Below, piece by piece: positions 1 to 8,341 of a DNA stretch of 64,000 nt. The position numbers and the translations under genes were made by a program. Positions within the stretch are counted from its first letter, which is position 1, and every line of letters starts with the position of its first letter. Source of the stretch: CAYWWY01 sp964462525. GTDB lineage: Bacteria; Thermotogota; Thermotogae; MWEM01. The stretch covers positions 62,001 through 126,000 of the forward strand of contig CAYWWY010000003.1 of assembly GCA_964462525.1 (NCBI GenBank). Reading direction: 5' to 3'. The notes beneath the pieces are model-generated. The model was not told the DNA's origin. It was given only the letters and a program-made list of their open reading frames with translations, and did not search any database.

Positions 1-572
1 ACGATAAACGCCTCCAGCTCAACCCTCCATTGGTTTTTTCCAAATTCCACAAGAACCCGGTTTTGTTTGGGATTTTGAACCTCCAAAGAATCACCGATTG
101 GAAATACGCGTGTTTGGCCCACGCCCAACTCCTGCCATGGATCCGACCCATACCGCACATGGATCGAATACGAACCCAAATTCGTGATGCGGGGTTGCCG
201 CTGCTGAAGCAGTGAATGGGTATGAATCCCTAGATATCCGATGCTACCCAACAAAACGGGCAAGATAATAATGTTCCACCAAACGATTGGTTTCCAACTC
301 CGTCTGGCGATTGCGCGAAAGTTCTCTTTTGCCCCAGTTCCAGGGGGTTCATATAGATTCAATACCCGTTGACAATCCATTTCTAAGTACCGACAGATTC
401 GTTTCAACGCATCTCGAACATAGATCCCCGGAGTACCCTTAAGCGTTCCTTCCTCAAGGCTTTGAAGAAACTGCTCCGATATTTTTAGATGTCCGGCCAT
501 TTCCTCGCAAGACAAATTTCGATTCATTCGTTGTTGTCTCAACAATCGGCCAAGTTCATCCCAATTGTCCAT
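1..572 (-). CDS. RodZ-like HTH/membrane protein (3' part missing at window edge)
   Basis: The reading frame is open from an ATG at 570-572 to the window edge (190 codons), so the C-terminus is missing. Residues 5-70 form an Xre/RodZ-type helix-turn-helix (LLRQQRMNRNLSCEEMAGHL and on), residues about 94-116 form one membrane helix (VWWNIIILPVLLGSIGYLGI), and the rest looks extracytoplasmic and beta-rich. This cytoplasmic HTH, single TM, outside domain order is that of RodZ, which links MreB to the wall-elongation machinery; that role is inferred from architecture alone. The start overlaps the 3' end of the Sua5 gene by 17 bases, so it is probably the last visible gene of the DHH-MinD-Sua5 operon. 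It could instead be another HTH_25 membrane regulator. Confidence 0.75.
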   Translation of the reverse strand, partial: MDNWDELGRLLRQQRMNRNLSCEEMAGHLKISEQFLQSLEEGTLKGTPGIYVRDALKRICRYLEMDCQRVLNLYEPPGTGAKENFRAIARRSWKPIVWWNIIILPVLLGSIGYLGIHTHSLLQQRQPRITNLGSYSIHVRYGSDPWQELGVGQTRVFPIGDSLEVQNPKQNRVLVEFGKNQWRVELEAFI

Positions 573-1650
573 CGATTGCCTTTCGGATCCGATTCATGAT
601 GGCCATACCAATTCCGATCTCTTCCACCCCTTCGATGAGGATCATCGGATACCCTTCGTCATCAGCCCTCCGAAATGCATGGAACAGAGATTTCCCAATT
701 GAATACGGTTGAGCCCGACTCCCAAGAGAAACAAAAGGAATTCCCCTTTCCTGATATCGTTGCATTGTCTCGTCTGTGCATAGCACAAGCACTCGGAACT
801 CCGGTCGGTTTTTTTCATGATACCGGCAAAGGACCTGTTCAGCCATTCGCTCCAAATCCGAATCGCTTCCCCCTACATACTCAATCAGGGTCAATGAGGC
901 TTTTGGAGCGTAGTGCCGATATTTCATTCCCGGAGCGATTGCCTCTGTGCGTTGCAAACCGATGACTAAGTCCGGAATCATCGTTTGGATCTGTTCTACC
1001 GTGATTGGACCGGGTCGAAGCAACACAGGGGGGTCCTCTACCAGAGAAATAATGGTTGACTCCAATCCGAAATCCAGCGTCCCGCTTTCGATGATCCAAT
1101 CTGCGATGCCTTCCATCTCACACAAATGCTCTTTCCGTGTCAAGCTCGGCGTTCCAGACCGGTTTGCGCTGGGCGCCGCTAAAGGAATGCCGCACTCAGA
1201 AATAAGGACCTGAGCAACGGGATGAGAAGGAAAGCGAATGGCGACAGTATCTCGTCCTCCCGTGACCCAATTCGGCACATGCGGCGCTTTTGGAAACACA
1301 AAAGTCATTGGGCCCGGCCAAAACTGGTCCGCCAAATCCTGCCACTTTCCCGCAACAGACCCAACCAAGCGGGTCAAGTAGCTCAGAGCGCTGATATGAA
1401 GAATCAACGGATTATCAAAAGGCCTGCCTTTCGCTCGATACACGTTTTGCACCGAGGGTCCAAGAAATGGATTCACGCCCAACCCATACACCGTTTCTGT
1501 CGGGAAAACCACCAGTCCTCCGTTCAGCAACTCCACCGCTGCTGGCCGAAGGATATGGGTCATCTGCTGTTTGGGCATGCAGTCTTCGATGGAAAGCCAT
1601 CTTGTTTTGAGCAACTCCCGTTTTGGATCCGACCCATCGATTTTGTTCAT
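556..1650 (-). CDS. L-threonylcarbamoyladenylate synthase (Sua5/TsaC type)
   Basis: Makes threonylcarbamoyl-AMP from threonine, bicarbonate and ATP, the first step of the t6A37 modification of ANN-decoding tRNAs. The YrdC core is clear: FPTETVYGLG near residue 50, the KGRPFDNPLILHI loop and the APSANRSGTPS motif. The extra C-terminal Sua5 domain (from GMKYRHYAPKA) makes this the long form, 364 residues. I chose the ATG at 1648-1650, just after the minD stop, because the KTRWLSIED segment upstream of the core looks like the usual Sua5/YwlC N-terminus. An ATG at 1686 would overlap minD by 34 bases. TsaB, TsaD and TsaE are not in the window. Confidence 0.93.
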   Translation of the reverse strand: MNKIDGSDPKRELLKTRWLSIEDCMPKQQMTHILRPAAVELLNGGLVVFPTETVYGLGVNPFLGPSVQNVYRAKGRPFDNPLILHISALSYLTRLVGSVAGKWQDLADQFWPGPMTFVFPKAPHVPNWVTGGRDTVAIRFPSHPVAQVLISECGIPLAAPSANRSGTPSLTRKEHLCEMEGIADWIIESGTLDFGLESTIISLVEDPPVLLRPGPITVEQIQTMIPDLVIGLQRTEAIAPGMKYRHYAPKASLTLIEYVGGSDSDLERMAEQVLCRYHEKNRPEFRVLVLCTDETMQRYQERGIPFVSLGSRAQPYSIGKSLFHAFRRADDEGYPMILIEGVEEIGIGMAIMNRIRKAIDGQLG

Positions 1651-1652
1651 GG

Positions 1653-2456
1653 TTACCGCCGGAACATGGCGCGAAAGAGTGTCCAAAATGTAGGCCTTGA
1701 CAAACGATAATCTTCTTTAATCGGGATTTTGTGTCCCATAATCCGGCGCGCGATATTTCCAAATATTTGGTGAATCTCCTTGCTTCCTTCCATGGTGGCT
1801 GGTATCCCTCGATTGCTTGCCACAATAATCTCTTCGGAATCGGGGATAATCCCGACCAGCTGCAGCGCCAGAGTCTTCAAGATATCTTCGATGGAAAGCA
1901 TTCCCTTTTTTTGAGACATCAAATCACGATATCGGTTGATGATAAGGAGGATATGATCCTCGCTCTTTCCCGACTTCTCCAAAAGACCCACCACACGATC
2001 CGCATCGCTCACGGACGGATATTCGGGATTTGTTACGACAATCGCGGTATCTGCACCAACTACCGCATTCCGAAACCCGCTCTCGATCCCGGCCGGAGAA
2101 TCTACAATGACAAAGTCAAATTCGTTTCTCAGTTGACCGATCACCTTTTTCATATCTTCTTCGTGCACCATCTCTTTTGTGGCCACCTGAGAAGCCGGTA
2201 ACAAAAACAGATTGCGATTTGTCTTATGCCGGACCAAGGCATCGATTCCGGAAACCCGATCGGAAATCACGTCCATGATTGTATAGATGATCCGATTCTC
2301 TAACCCCAAAAGGACATCCAAGTTTTTTAATCCGATATCGGCGTCCAAAAGGCACACCCGTCTCCCCAGATTGGCAAACGATACCCCCAAATTTGCCGTA
2401 ACGGTTGTTTTCCCCACACCACCTTTACCAGAAGTTACAACCAACACTTGGCCCAT
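1653..2456 (-). CDS. minD: Septum site-determining ATPase MinD
   Basis: ParA/MinD-family ATPase of 267 residues that positions division by binding the membrane as an ATP dimer. The deviant Walker A GKGGVGKTT starts at residue 10, followed by the LLDADIGLKNLDVLLGL segment (switch I region) and VDSPAGIE. The last residues (RPTFWTLFRAMFRR) can form the amphipathic membrane-targeting helix that separates MinD from soluble ParA or Mrp proteins. SD GGGGTGGGG precedes the ATG. No minC or minE is visible nearby. The gene sits between the MIP18-like gene and sua5 in a close-packed operon. Confidence 0.93.
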   Translation of the reverse strand: MGQVLVVTSGKGGVGKTTVTANLGVSFANLGRRVCLLDADIGLKNLDVLLGLENRIIYTIMDVISDRVSGIDALVRHKTNRNLFLLPASQVATKEMVHEEDMKKVIGQLRNEFDFVIVDSPAGIESGFRNAVVGADTAIVVTNPEYPSVSDADRVVGLLEKSGKSEDHILLIINRYRDLMSQKKGMLSIEDILKTLALQLVGIIPDSEEIIVASNRGIPATMEGSKEIHQIFGNIARRIMGHKIPIKEDYRLSRPTFWTLFRAMFRR

Positions 2457-2474
2457 ACCCCACCCCCATTGGTT

Positions 2475-2786
2475 TCAAGTCGATTGGCCCGGATGGTTCC
2501 GAATGCTCGAATCTAGCCGATCTGGCGTCCATGGCGGATCGAAAACAAGATGAACGGTGACCTTTCCGGCTCCAACCACTTGTTCCACAGCCCAGGTAGC
2601 CTGTTCAACCATCACACCGGCAAGCGGACAGGCGGGAGTGGTCAATGTCATATCAACTTCAACGCGTTGATCATCACAAATTCGAATATCATAGATTAAC
2701 CCCAATGTAACGATATCAATGCCCAGCTCAAGATCGATCACCTGGCCCAATGCTTCCATGATCGTTTTTTGGTTCAGACCCCCCAT
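2475..2786 (-). CDS. MIP18/SufT-like (DUF59) metal-sulfur cluster assembly protein
   Basis: A 103-residue single-domain DUF59 protein. The family signature is visible as DLELGIDIVTLGLIYDI (residues 18-34) and TTPACPLAG with a conserved Cys at 53. Family members (PaaD, SufT, MIP18) help mature iron-sulfur proteins, so a role in Fe-S assembly is inferred. The start overlaps the end of the DHH phosphoesterase gene by 13 bases and has a GAGGAGGGA SD. The C-terminal extension after PPWTP is short and unremarkable. Confidence 0.88.
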   Translation of the reverse strand: MGGLNQKTIMEALGQVIDLELGIDIVTLGLIYDIRICDDQRVEVDMTLTTPACPLAGVMVEQATWAVEQVVGAGKVTVHLVFDPPWTPDRLDSSIRNHPGQST

Positions 2787-3808
2787 CCCGGTCCCTCCTC
2801 GTTTTTCGCGTGATTTTGCTTTTGGATCTCCATTTGTTCTTTTGTGTAGGTCAAGACGGAATCAATGGCTTCATCCATTTCCATAAGAAGGGTGCACCCT
2901 GCTGCTTTCGGGTGGCCACCCCCGCCAAAATGGAGGGCAACAGTTGCAATATCAAACCAGTCTTTCGAACGCATATGCGTTTTGATTTTCCGATCCTCTT
3001 CTTCCGAGAAAAAAAGGGCTGCTTCCATTCCCTTCAGTGATCGAAGGGCTCCAACGAATCCGCTCGTATCGGAATAGCCATTGCCGTATTCGCGAACTTC
3101 CTCCCTCCGCAAAAACGAGAATACAATCCCAAGGTCTGGATCCATATGCATGTTGTTGATCATCCGAGCCAGTAAGGCAAAGTATTCCGGCCGCTGGTTC
3201 TCCAGCACCAAATTGGCGTTAAATGAAGGATCCGCTCCAAACCGAGCCAAACGCGCAGCATCTTCGAGCAACCGAGCATCCGTGTTTGAATACTTGAAAA
3301 ACCCGGAGTCCGTTTGGATTCCCAACAACAACAGAGAGGACAAAACGGGATCCAGTCCCAGTTCCATCCGCTGAAAGATCCAGAGAACCATCTGCGCAGT
3401 CGCTGCCGCAGACGGATCAACCCAGTTCACATCGCCAAAGTTCGTATTGGTTGCATGATGATCGACGACAACCGAAGGCATCGAACCGAGAAGCCTTTCG
3501 AACTGCCCGATTCGATCCCGAGACGAAGCATCGACCACCACCAAGCATTCAAAGTCCTTTGGAGTATGAAGGCGACAAAACCCGTCCCAATCCAGGATTT
3601 GGTCGGTAAGCAATAGAGGGCGGAAGATTTCAGGGATCGGGCTATCAACAACCGCGATAGCCTTTTTTCCCATACGCCTTAGACCCAATGTCAAACCGAG
3701 CATGGAACTAATATCATCTCCATCGGGATCAATATGCCCAATCACAAGAATGGAGTTATTTGCTTGAATCGTTTCGATTACAGCCAACAGCTGCTTCTCA
3801 TGCCTCAC
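2774..3808 (-). CDS. DHH/DHHA1 phosphoesterase (NrnA-like oligoribonuclease / pAp phosphatase)
   Basis: A 344-residue DHH-DHHA1 protein. The metal-binding motifs are GHIDPDGDDISS (residues 24-35), VVDASSRDR and VVVDHHATN (DHH at 116-118). The DHHA1 substrate-binding signature FGGGGHPKAAGC lies near the C-terminus. NrnA-type enzymes degrade nanoRNA dinucleotides and dephosphorylate pAp; which activity this one has cannot be read from sequence. It starts with GTG behind a GGGTGAT SD, about 20 bases after a TGGTATAAT -10 element, and is the first gene of the leftward operon ending in the RodZ-like gene. Confidence 0.88.
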   Translation of the reverse strand: MRHEKQLLAVIETIQANNSILVIGHIDPDGDDISSMLGLTLGLRRMGKKAIAVVDSPIPEIFRPLLLTDQILDWDGFCRLHTPKDFECLVVVDASSRDRIGQFERLLGSMPSVVVDHHATNTNFGDVNWVDPSAAATAQMVLWIFQRMELGLDPVLSSLLLLGIQTDSGFFKYSNTDARLLEDAARLARFGADPSFNANLVLENQRPEYFALLARMINNMHMDPDLGIVFSFLRREEVREYGNGYSDTSGFVGALRSLKGMEAALFFSEEEDRKIKTHMRSKDWFDIATVALHFGGGGHPKAAGCTLLMEMDEAIDSVLTYTKEQMEIQKQNHAKNEEGPGWGV

Positions 3809-3827
3809 AAAATCACCCGTTCGCGGA

Positions 3828-3833
3828 ATTATA
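3828..3833 (-). promoter_or_regulatory. -10 element for the DHH-DUF59-minD-sua5 operon
   Basis: On the minus strand CATGGTATAATTCC contains TATAAT with an upstream TGG extension. The -35 position is a poor match, so this looks like an extended -10 promoter. It lies 20 bases before the GTG of the DHH gene. Confidence 0.6.
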
Positions 3834-3865
3834 CCATGATTTTCTTAAAAAGAGAAGGTCTATGA

Positions 3866-5152
3866 TTACGGGATTAGGATAAACCATCGGATTCCTAGGT
3901 AGAAAGAAGCAACCCCCATCCCAATCAAGGAGATCACCACACCATCCCGGAAAAACTGACTGAAGGGCATCCGTGTTTTTGATGCGGATTCAAGAATCCC
4001 TACACCAACAATATTCGCTGCTGTTCCACTGATCGTAAGATTCCCGCCCATATTCGCGCCCAAGACAAGCGCCCACCATAGCTCTTGGGGATGCAAAAAA
4101 CCTGGGGCGATCGTCTGGACAATGGGGATGAATACGGCAACGACCGGTACGGCTCCGATCAATCCTCCCAAAATCCCGGAAACCCATTGAATCAGGATGA
4201 TCAGCAGAAATGGCCTGGACTGAAAGGTTATGATCCATTGAGCGATATGGTCGATGACCCCAACCTCTTTCAGTGCCCCTGTGAGCAAAAACAATCCCAA
4301 GAAAAAGAAGAGGGTATTCCATTCAATCTCTCTCGCTATATGCTCAAAGGTGCCTTTGGATAAAAAGAGCATGACTACCCCACCGCTCAAGGCAATCAAT
4401 GAGGCCTCGTAGTCCAATGTATCATGGAGGATAAACCCGGCTAAAACCACTCCAAAGGCGATCGATCCTTTCAGAAAAAGGGGTCGGTCCAGGATAGCCT
4501 TAGACGGATCGATGGAAAGCAAAGCATTTAGCCGTTCCGTAGGGACTTGGGAAAACTGCGGATATCGGAATCGGAAATATATCAAACTGATTGCAAGCAC
4601 AATCAGAGAAGGAGCAATCATTACGGAGGTGAACTCCAAAAACCCAATTTTGGCAGCGCTTCCGATCAGGATATTGGGGGGGTCTCCAATGATGGTTGCC
4701 ATGCCGCCAATGTTGGAAGCAAATATCAACGATAGCATCAGTGGAGCTGGGCGAAACCCGATGGAATCGCTAATCAAGAAAACGATGGGCGCAAAGAGCA
4801 GAATAGTGGTCACATTGTCCAAAACGCTTGACAATCCAGCGACAGCAATGATCATCAACACATAGATCACGGCCATGTTTCCCTTTGAACTCCGTACGAT
4901 CCGCGCCGCAATGTACTGAAACATTCCGGTGCTTTTCAGCACACCGACAAGGATCATCATACCCAACAGAATGCCTAATGTATTGAAATCCACAAAGTCT
5001 CCCATTCGGGAGATGGTCAATCCGTCGGCTACTTTGACAAAAATAGCCAGCAACCCCATGGAAAAAGCGATTAAGGATCGGTCCAGCTTTCCGGTAATAA
5101 TAAAGAAATAGGCCAATAAAAAGATCCCAATAACAACTCCTTGCTGCAGCAA
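3866..5152 (-). CDS. ArsB/NhaD-family (SLC13-like) ion carrier
   Basis: Polytopic membrane protein of about 428 residues with 10-12 predicted helices and the internal repeat typical of the ion-transporter superfamily. Signature stretches include SSVLDNVTTILLFAPI, ASNIGGMATIIGDPPNI and, in the second half, GANMGGNLTISGTAANI. The DNVTT and GDPPN motifs are those of the ArsB / Na+:H+ antiporter NhaD / P-protein group. The substrate (arsenite, Na+/H+ or a dicarboxylate) cannot be told apart here; no arsenic genes are adjacent. The start is probably the TTG at 5150-5152 behind GGAGGTG. It is transcribed divergently from the MFS gene. Confidence 0.85.
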   Translation of the reverse strand: MLQQGVVIGIFLLAYFFIITGKLDRSLIAFSMGLLAIFVKVADGLTISRMGDFVDFNTLGILLGMMILVGVLKSTGMFQYIAARIVRSSKGNMAVIYVLMIIAVAGLSSVLDNVTTILLFAPIVFLISDSIGFRPAPLMLSLIFASNIGGMATIIGDPPNILIGSAAKIGFLEFTSVMIAPSLIVLAISLIYFRFRYPQFSQVPTERLNALLSIDPSKAILDRPLFLKGSIAFGVVLAGFILHDTLDYEASLIALSGGVVMLFLSKGTFEHIAREIEWNTLFFFLGLFLLTGALKEVGVIDHIAQWIITFQSRPFLLIILIQWVSGILGGLIGAVPVVAVFIPIVQTIAPGFLHPQELWWALVLGANMGGNLTISGTAANIVGVGILESASKTRMPFSQFFRDGVVISLIGMGVASFYLGIRWFILIP

Positions 5153-5197
5153 AAACACCTCCAAAGCCCTTATAATCTGTGGTTTTTTCTCTACTGG

Positions 5198-5266
5198 ATT
5201 ATATCACAATCCGACCATTCTCCATTCATTTCAATCATCCAAATGATGGTTTGCTTGTGATATACT
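5198..5266. promoter_or_regulatory. Divergent extended -10 promoters between the ArsB-like and MFS genes
   Basis: On the minus strand TTGTGATATAATCC has its TATAAT at 5198-5203 and faces the ArsB-like gene. On the plus strand TTGTGATATACT has its TATACT at 5261-5266 and faces the MFS gene. Both share TGTGA immediately before the hexamer and lack a good -35. Confidence 0.6.
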
Positions 5267-5301
5267 ATCTCGATACGGTCCGATCACCTCGGGAGGAAAT
5301 C

Positions 5302-6468
5302 ATGAATTTCTGGACAGCACTCAAAGAAGGGCGGAAGGAAAGTTCGATCGAATGGATGATCTATTCCAATATTGCGGTTACCACGCTTTGGAGTCAATAC
5401 TTTTATTCAGAAGGGTATAATCCCGTTCAGATTGGTCTTCTAATGGCTATGATTCCCTTGATGTCTTTTGTGTCCAACCCTTTCTTCTTCCGATTGGCCA
5501 GCTCTGTCAGCGAACAAAAGATCATTCGTTTGGTTGCATTCATTCCCGCAATTCTCGTTTGGGGGGTCTTTCTCTTTTCCGGATTCTGGTTCAAACTTTG
5601 GATCATATTGCCCGTGGCCTTGACCATGTCCGCAGTCATTCCTCTGGCTGAAGGAATGGTCATCCAAAGCCTGAAAAAGAAAGGACTTCGGTTTGATCAT
5701 ATTCGCCTATGGGGAACCATCGGATACTCCTGTACCATTCTCATCTCGGGCCTTTTGGTCCAAGTATCCTATGCGTGGGTGTTTGCTTTCTCTACCATGT
5801 CGCTCCTTGTCGTTGGCGCCATAGGTCCGCTTCTTGCTCAAACTCCTGTTGCGGTCTCCGTGAAACAACAACCCACCGTTCCCTTGGGACAGATGAAAAC
5901 CTTTTTAATCATGCTTGGGTTTTCTGCGGTGGCAACTTCGGTTGGAAGCATGAGTTCAGTGTTTCTTCCGATGTTGACAGACGGATACGGATTCCCGGAA
6001 TGGGCTCCTGGCGTTAGTTTTTCCATTATGGCGATTTCTGAAGTCCCTTTCCTTTTGCTGGGAGAACGCATCCTCAAACGACTAGGCAATATCCGGTTAT
6101 TGGCCATAGGCATCAGCGCAATCGCTTTTCGGGTCTTGCTCATGTCTTGGATCGCCCATCCTTTGGGATTCTTTTTTACCTTGCCCATTCACGGCCTCGG
6201 CTACATCACGGTATATTACGCCCTGTTCCAATTCATCCATTATCATCTTTCTCCCCACCAAGTTCGGAATGCTCAGGTTCTCCTTTGGATCACACTTCAA
6301 GGCATCAATTTTACGGTCGGATCCCTTGGAGGCGGATGGTTGGTGGAACAGACCGGGGTATTGACGGGGTATCGATTCGCAGGTTGGTTGGGCCTTGCCA
6401 TAGCAGCGGGCGCATGGGTCTACTCCTTACAGGCAAAACGCGCCGCCCATACGAAAGAACGAGAATAA
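5302..6468 (+). CDS. Major facilitator superfamily transporter (LacY/NupG-like group)
   Basis: 388-residue, 12-helix MFS protein starting MNFWTALKEGRKESSIEWMI. The compact N-terminal half, the sequence YNPVQIGLLMAMIPLMSF after helix 1 and the LRFDHIRLWGTIGYS loop resemble the MFS_1-like / nucleoside-H+ symporter group. The substrate is unknown. I took the ATG at 5302 because GGGAGGAAATC precedes it ideally; a longer in-frame reading from 5179 would run through the promoter. Its stop overlaps the ATG of the next gene (TAATG), so the two are translationally coupled. Confidence 0.85.
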   Translation: MNFWTALKEGRKESSIEWMIYSNIAVTTLWSQYFYSEGYNPVQIGLLMAMIPLMSFVSNPFFFRLASSVSEQKIIRLVAFIPAILVWGVFLFSGFWFKLWIILPVALTMSAVIPLAEGMVIQSLKKKGLRFDHIRLWGTIGYSCTILISGLLVQVSYAWVFAFSTMSLLVVGAIGPLLAQTPVAVSVKQQPTVPLGQMKTFLIMLGFSAVATSVGSMSSVFLPMLTDGYGFPEWAPGVSFSIMAISEVPFLLLGERILKRLGNIRLLAIGISAIAFRVLLMSWIAHPLGFFFTLPIHGLGYITVYYALFQFIHYHLSPHQVRNAQVLLWITLQGINFTVGSLGGGWLVEQTGVLTGYRFAGWLGLAIAAGAWVYSLQAKRAAHTKERE

Positions 6469-8324
6469 TGAACACACACGCTTTGAACGATATCAAAACC
6501 GGGTTGTTTGAAGCGATTGCGACCGTGCGAAAATCCTTTGTTCCCGCAGTCCTTTTCGAAGCTGCGATCAATATCATTGGGGCGATCATCATTACACCCC
6601 TATCCGCTTTTCTATTTGCCCGATTGGTTCGATTGAGCGGGTTTTCTGCGGTAAACAACCTTCAGGTCCTTTCCTTCTTCTTCAGCCTACCCGGAATTCT
6701 TTCCATGACCCTTGCAGCAATGGCCCTTTTTATTGGGCTTTTTATCAAAGAAGCCGGGCAGCTCGCCATCCTGAGCTCGGCTCATTATGGGGTTCCGATT
6801 TCCTTTCGGTATTTGGTAAACCGAAGCGTATTTATGCTTCCGAAGCTATTGAGAATGGGTGTTGTTGAGTTTTCCGCCTATTTCCTTCTTATTTTTCCTT
6901 TGATCTGGCTTCTGGTGACCCTGGTCGGTGAAGGGGCGTTCTTCTCCTTGGGGTGGCCTGCAGTAACCCAATGGATGACCGGTTCATGGTGGAGAATCGC
7001 ACTGGTAAGCATCGGAATTGGCGGGTTGATTTATGGGATGATCCGCTTCTTTGTGAACCGGATCTTTTTGATTCCTTGCGCCGTACTAGAAAACCTGAGC
7101 TTCCCCGAAGCGGTTCGCCGGAGCATCTGCCTTGTCAAAGGGTCTTTTTTTCGCATTCTCTTCTTGCTCTCTCTATGGTTTATCATCTTCCTGCTTACCG
7201 TTGTCGGGGTAGCTTCTTTGATTGTTGAAATGATCGGCATCGGGATCGGAGACATCCACCCAGAAAACCCCGTTTTTTTTAGCTTCTTTGTTTTGGTGAT
7301 CGTGATCGGAGTCGTAGCGTCTGTGATAGTCTCTCTTGTGTTGAACCCGATCAATACTGCCTTTATCTTTCATTTATACCTGCGGCATCGGAAACGAAAA
7401 GAGGGAGCCGAACCGAAGATTATCCTACCAAAGATTTCCCGACAAACTGGACAAACCCCATGGATCCATAAGCACCCCAAACTCGCTGCAACAGGATTTT
7501 TTGCGGGCGTTCTCGCTGTTGCCTTTCTCTTCTTTCTTGGCCTTCAAGAGGAAGCCCCTTTGCTGAAAGACCACGTAGAAGTTACAGCTCATCGGGGGAG
7601 CAGTCTGCGGGCTCCAGAGAACACTCTTTCTGCCATTCTGCTTGCAGCAAAAGAAGGAGCGGACTACGCGGAGATGGATGTTCGGCAAACAGCGGATGAT
7701 GTCGTGGTTTTGCTTCATGATGAAAGCTTATGGGCGCGTACTGGGGTTCATCAAAGGATTTGGAGCATAACCTATCCCGAAGTCCGGCAGTTGGATGCGG
7801 GTATTCGGTTTTCACCGGATTTCGCCGGAGAACGGATTGTATCTCTGGAAGAAGTGATTCAGCAAACCGTAGGGAAAATCAAGTTGAACATCGAAATCAA
7901 AGCTCATCCTCAAAACCCCCATATCGCAAGCGCGGTCGTTTCTTTGATCGAACAATATGGGATTGTACACCAGTGTGTGATCACCTCTTTGGACTACCGA
8001 ACCCTTCAACGCGTTCGAAGACTGAACCCGGATATCCGAATCGGTTTGATCACAGCGCTTAGCATCGGAACGCTTTGGGATCTCGACGTGGATTTCTACA
8101 GCATCATCCATACTATGGCCACACCCGAATTTCTCCATCGTGCCGATTCAATCGGACGTTCGGTCCACGTATGGACGGTCAACGATCGGGATGAAATGGA
8201 GCGTCTGATTCGTCTTGGGGTGGATAATATTATCACAGACGATCCTTTGGTCTTCTTCTCCATTATGAAAGAAAAGACCGGAATCCCTGATCTAGGGTTT
8301 TCTTGGGAACCCTATCTCGATTGA
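6468..8324 (+). CDS. Membrane-anchored glycerophosphodiester phosphodiesterase
   Basis: 618 residues in two parts. Residues 1-about 360 are a multi-helix membrane domain like that fused to Firmicutes GDPDs. From about residue 370 there is a complete GDPD TIM barrel: AHRGSSLRAPENT (catalytic His and the Glu/Asn motif), EMDVRQTADDVVVLLHDESL, and at the end VHVWTVNDRDEMERLIRLGVDNIITDDP. The enzyme hydrolyses glycerophosphodiesters to glycerol-3-phosphate and an alcohol, probably at the membrane face. It is coupled to the preceding MFS gene by a one-base overlap; whether that carrier moves a product of this enzyme is only a guess. Confidence 0.92.
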   Translation: MNTHALNDIKTGLFEAIATVRKSFVPAVLFEAAINIIGAIIITPLSAFLFARLVRLSGFSAVNNLQVLSFFFSLPGILSMTLAAMALFIGLFIKEAGQLAILSSAHYGVPISFRYLVNRSVFMLPKLLRMGVVEFSAYFLLIFPLIWLLVTLVGEGAFFSLGWPAVTQWMTGSWWRIALVSIGIGGLIYGMIRFFVNRIFLIPCAVLENLSFPEAVRRSICLVKGSFFRILFLLSLWFIIFLLTVVGVASLIVEMIGIGIGDIHPENPVFFSFFVLVIVIGVVASVIVSLVLNPINTAFIFHLYLRHRKRKEGAEPKIILPKISRQTGQTPWIHKHPKLAATGFFAGVLAVAFLFFLGLQEEAPLLKDHVEVTAHRGSSLRAPENTLSAILLAAKEGADYAEMDVRQTADDVVVLLHDESLWARTGVHQRIWSITYPEVRQLDAGIRFSPDFAGERIVSLEEVIQQTVGKIKLNIEIKAHPQNPHIASAVVSLIEQYGIVHQCVITSLDYRTLQRVRRLNPDIRIGLITALSIGTLWDLDVDFYSIIHTMATPEFLHRADSIGRSVHVWTVNDRDEMERLIRLGVDNIITDDPLVFFSIMKEKTGIPDLGFSWEPYLD

Positions 8325-8341
8325 TCCCGGTCGGTCTTTAT

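Noticed and set aside
6147..6467. N-terminal extension of the GDPD protein into the MFS gene
   Set aside because: It reads the MFS gene in another frame; the TAATG-coupled ATG at 6468 is the natural start.
8273..8337. Terminator between GDPD and the caspase-like gene (AAAGACCG ... CGGTCTTT)
   Set aside because: The arms are about 50 bases apart and there is no T run; too weak to call.
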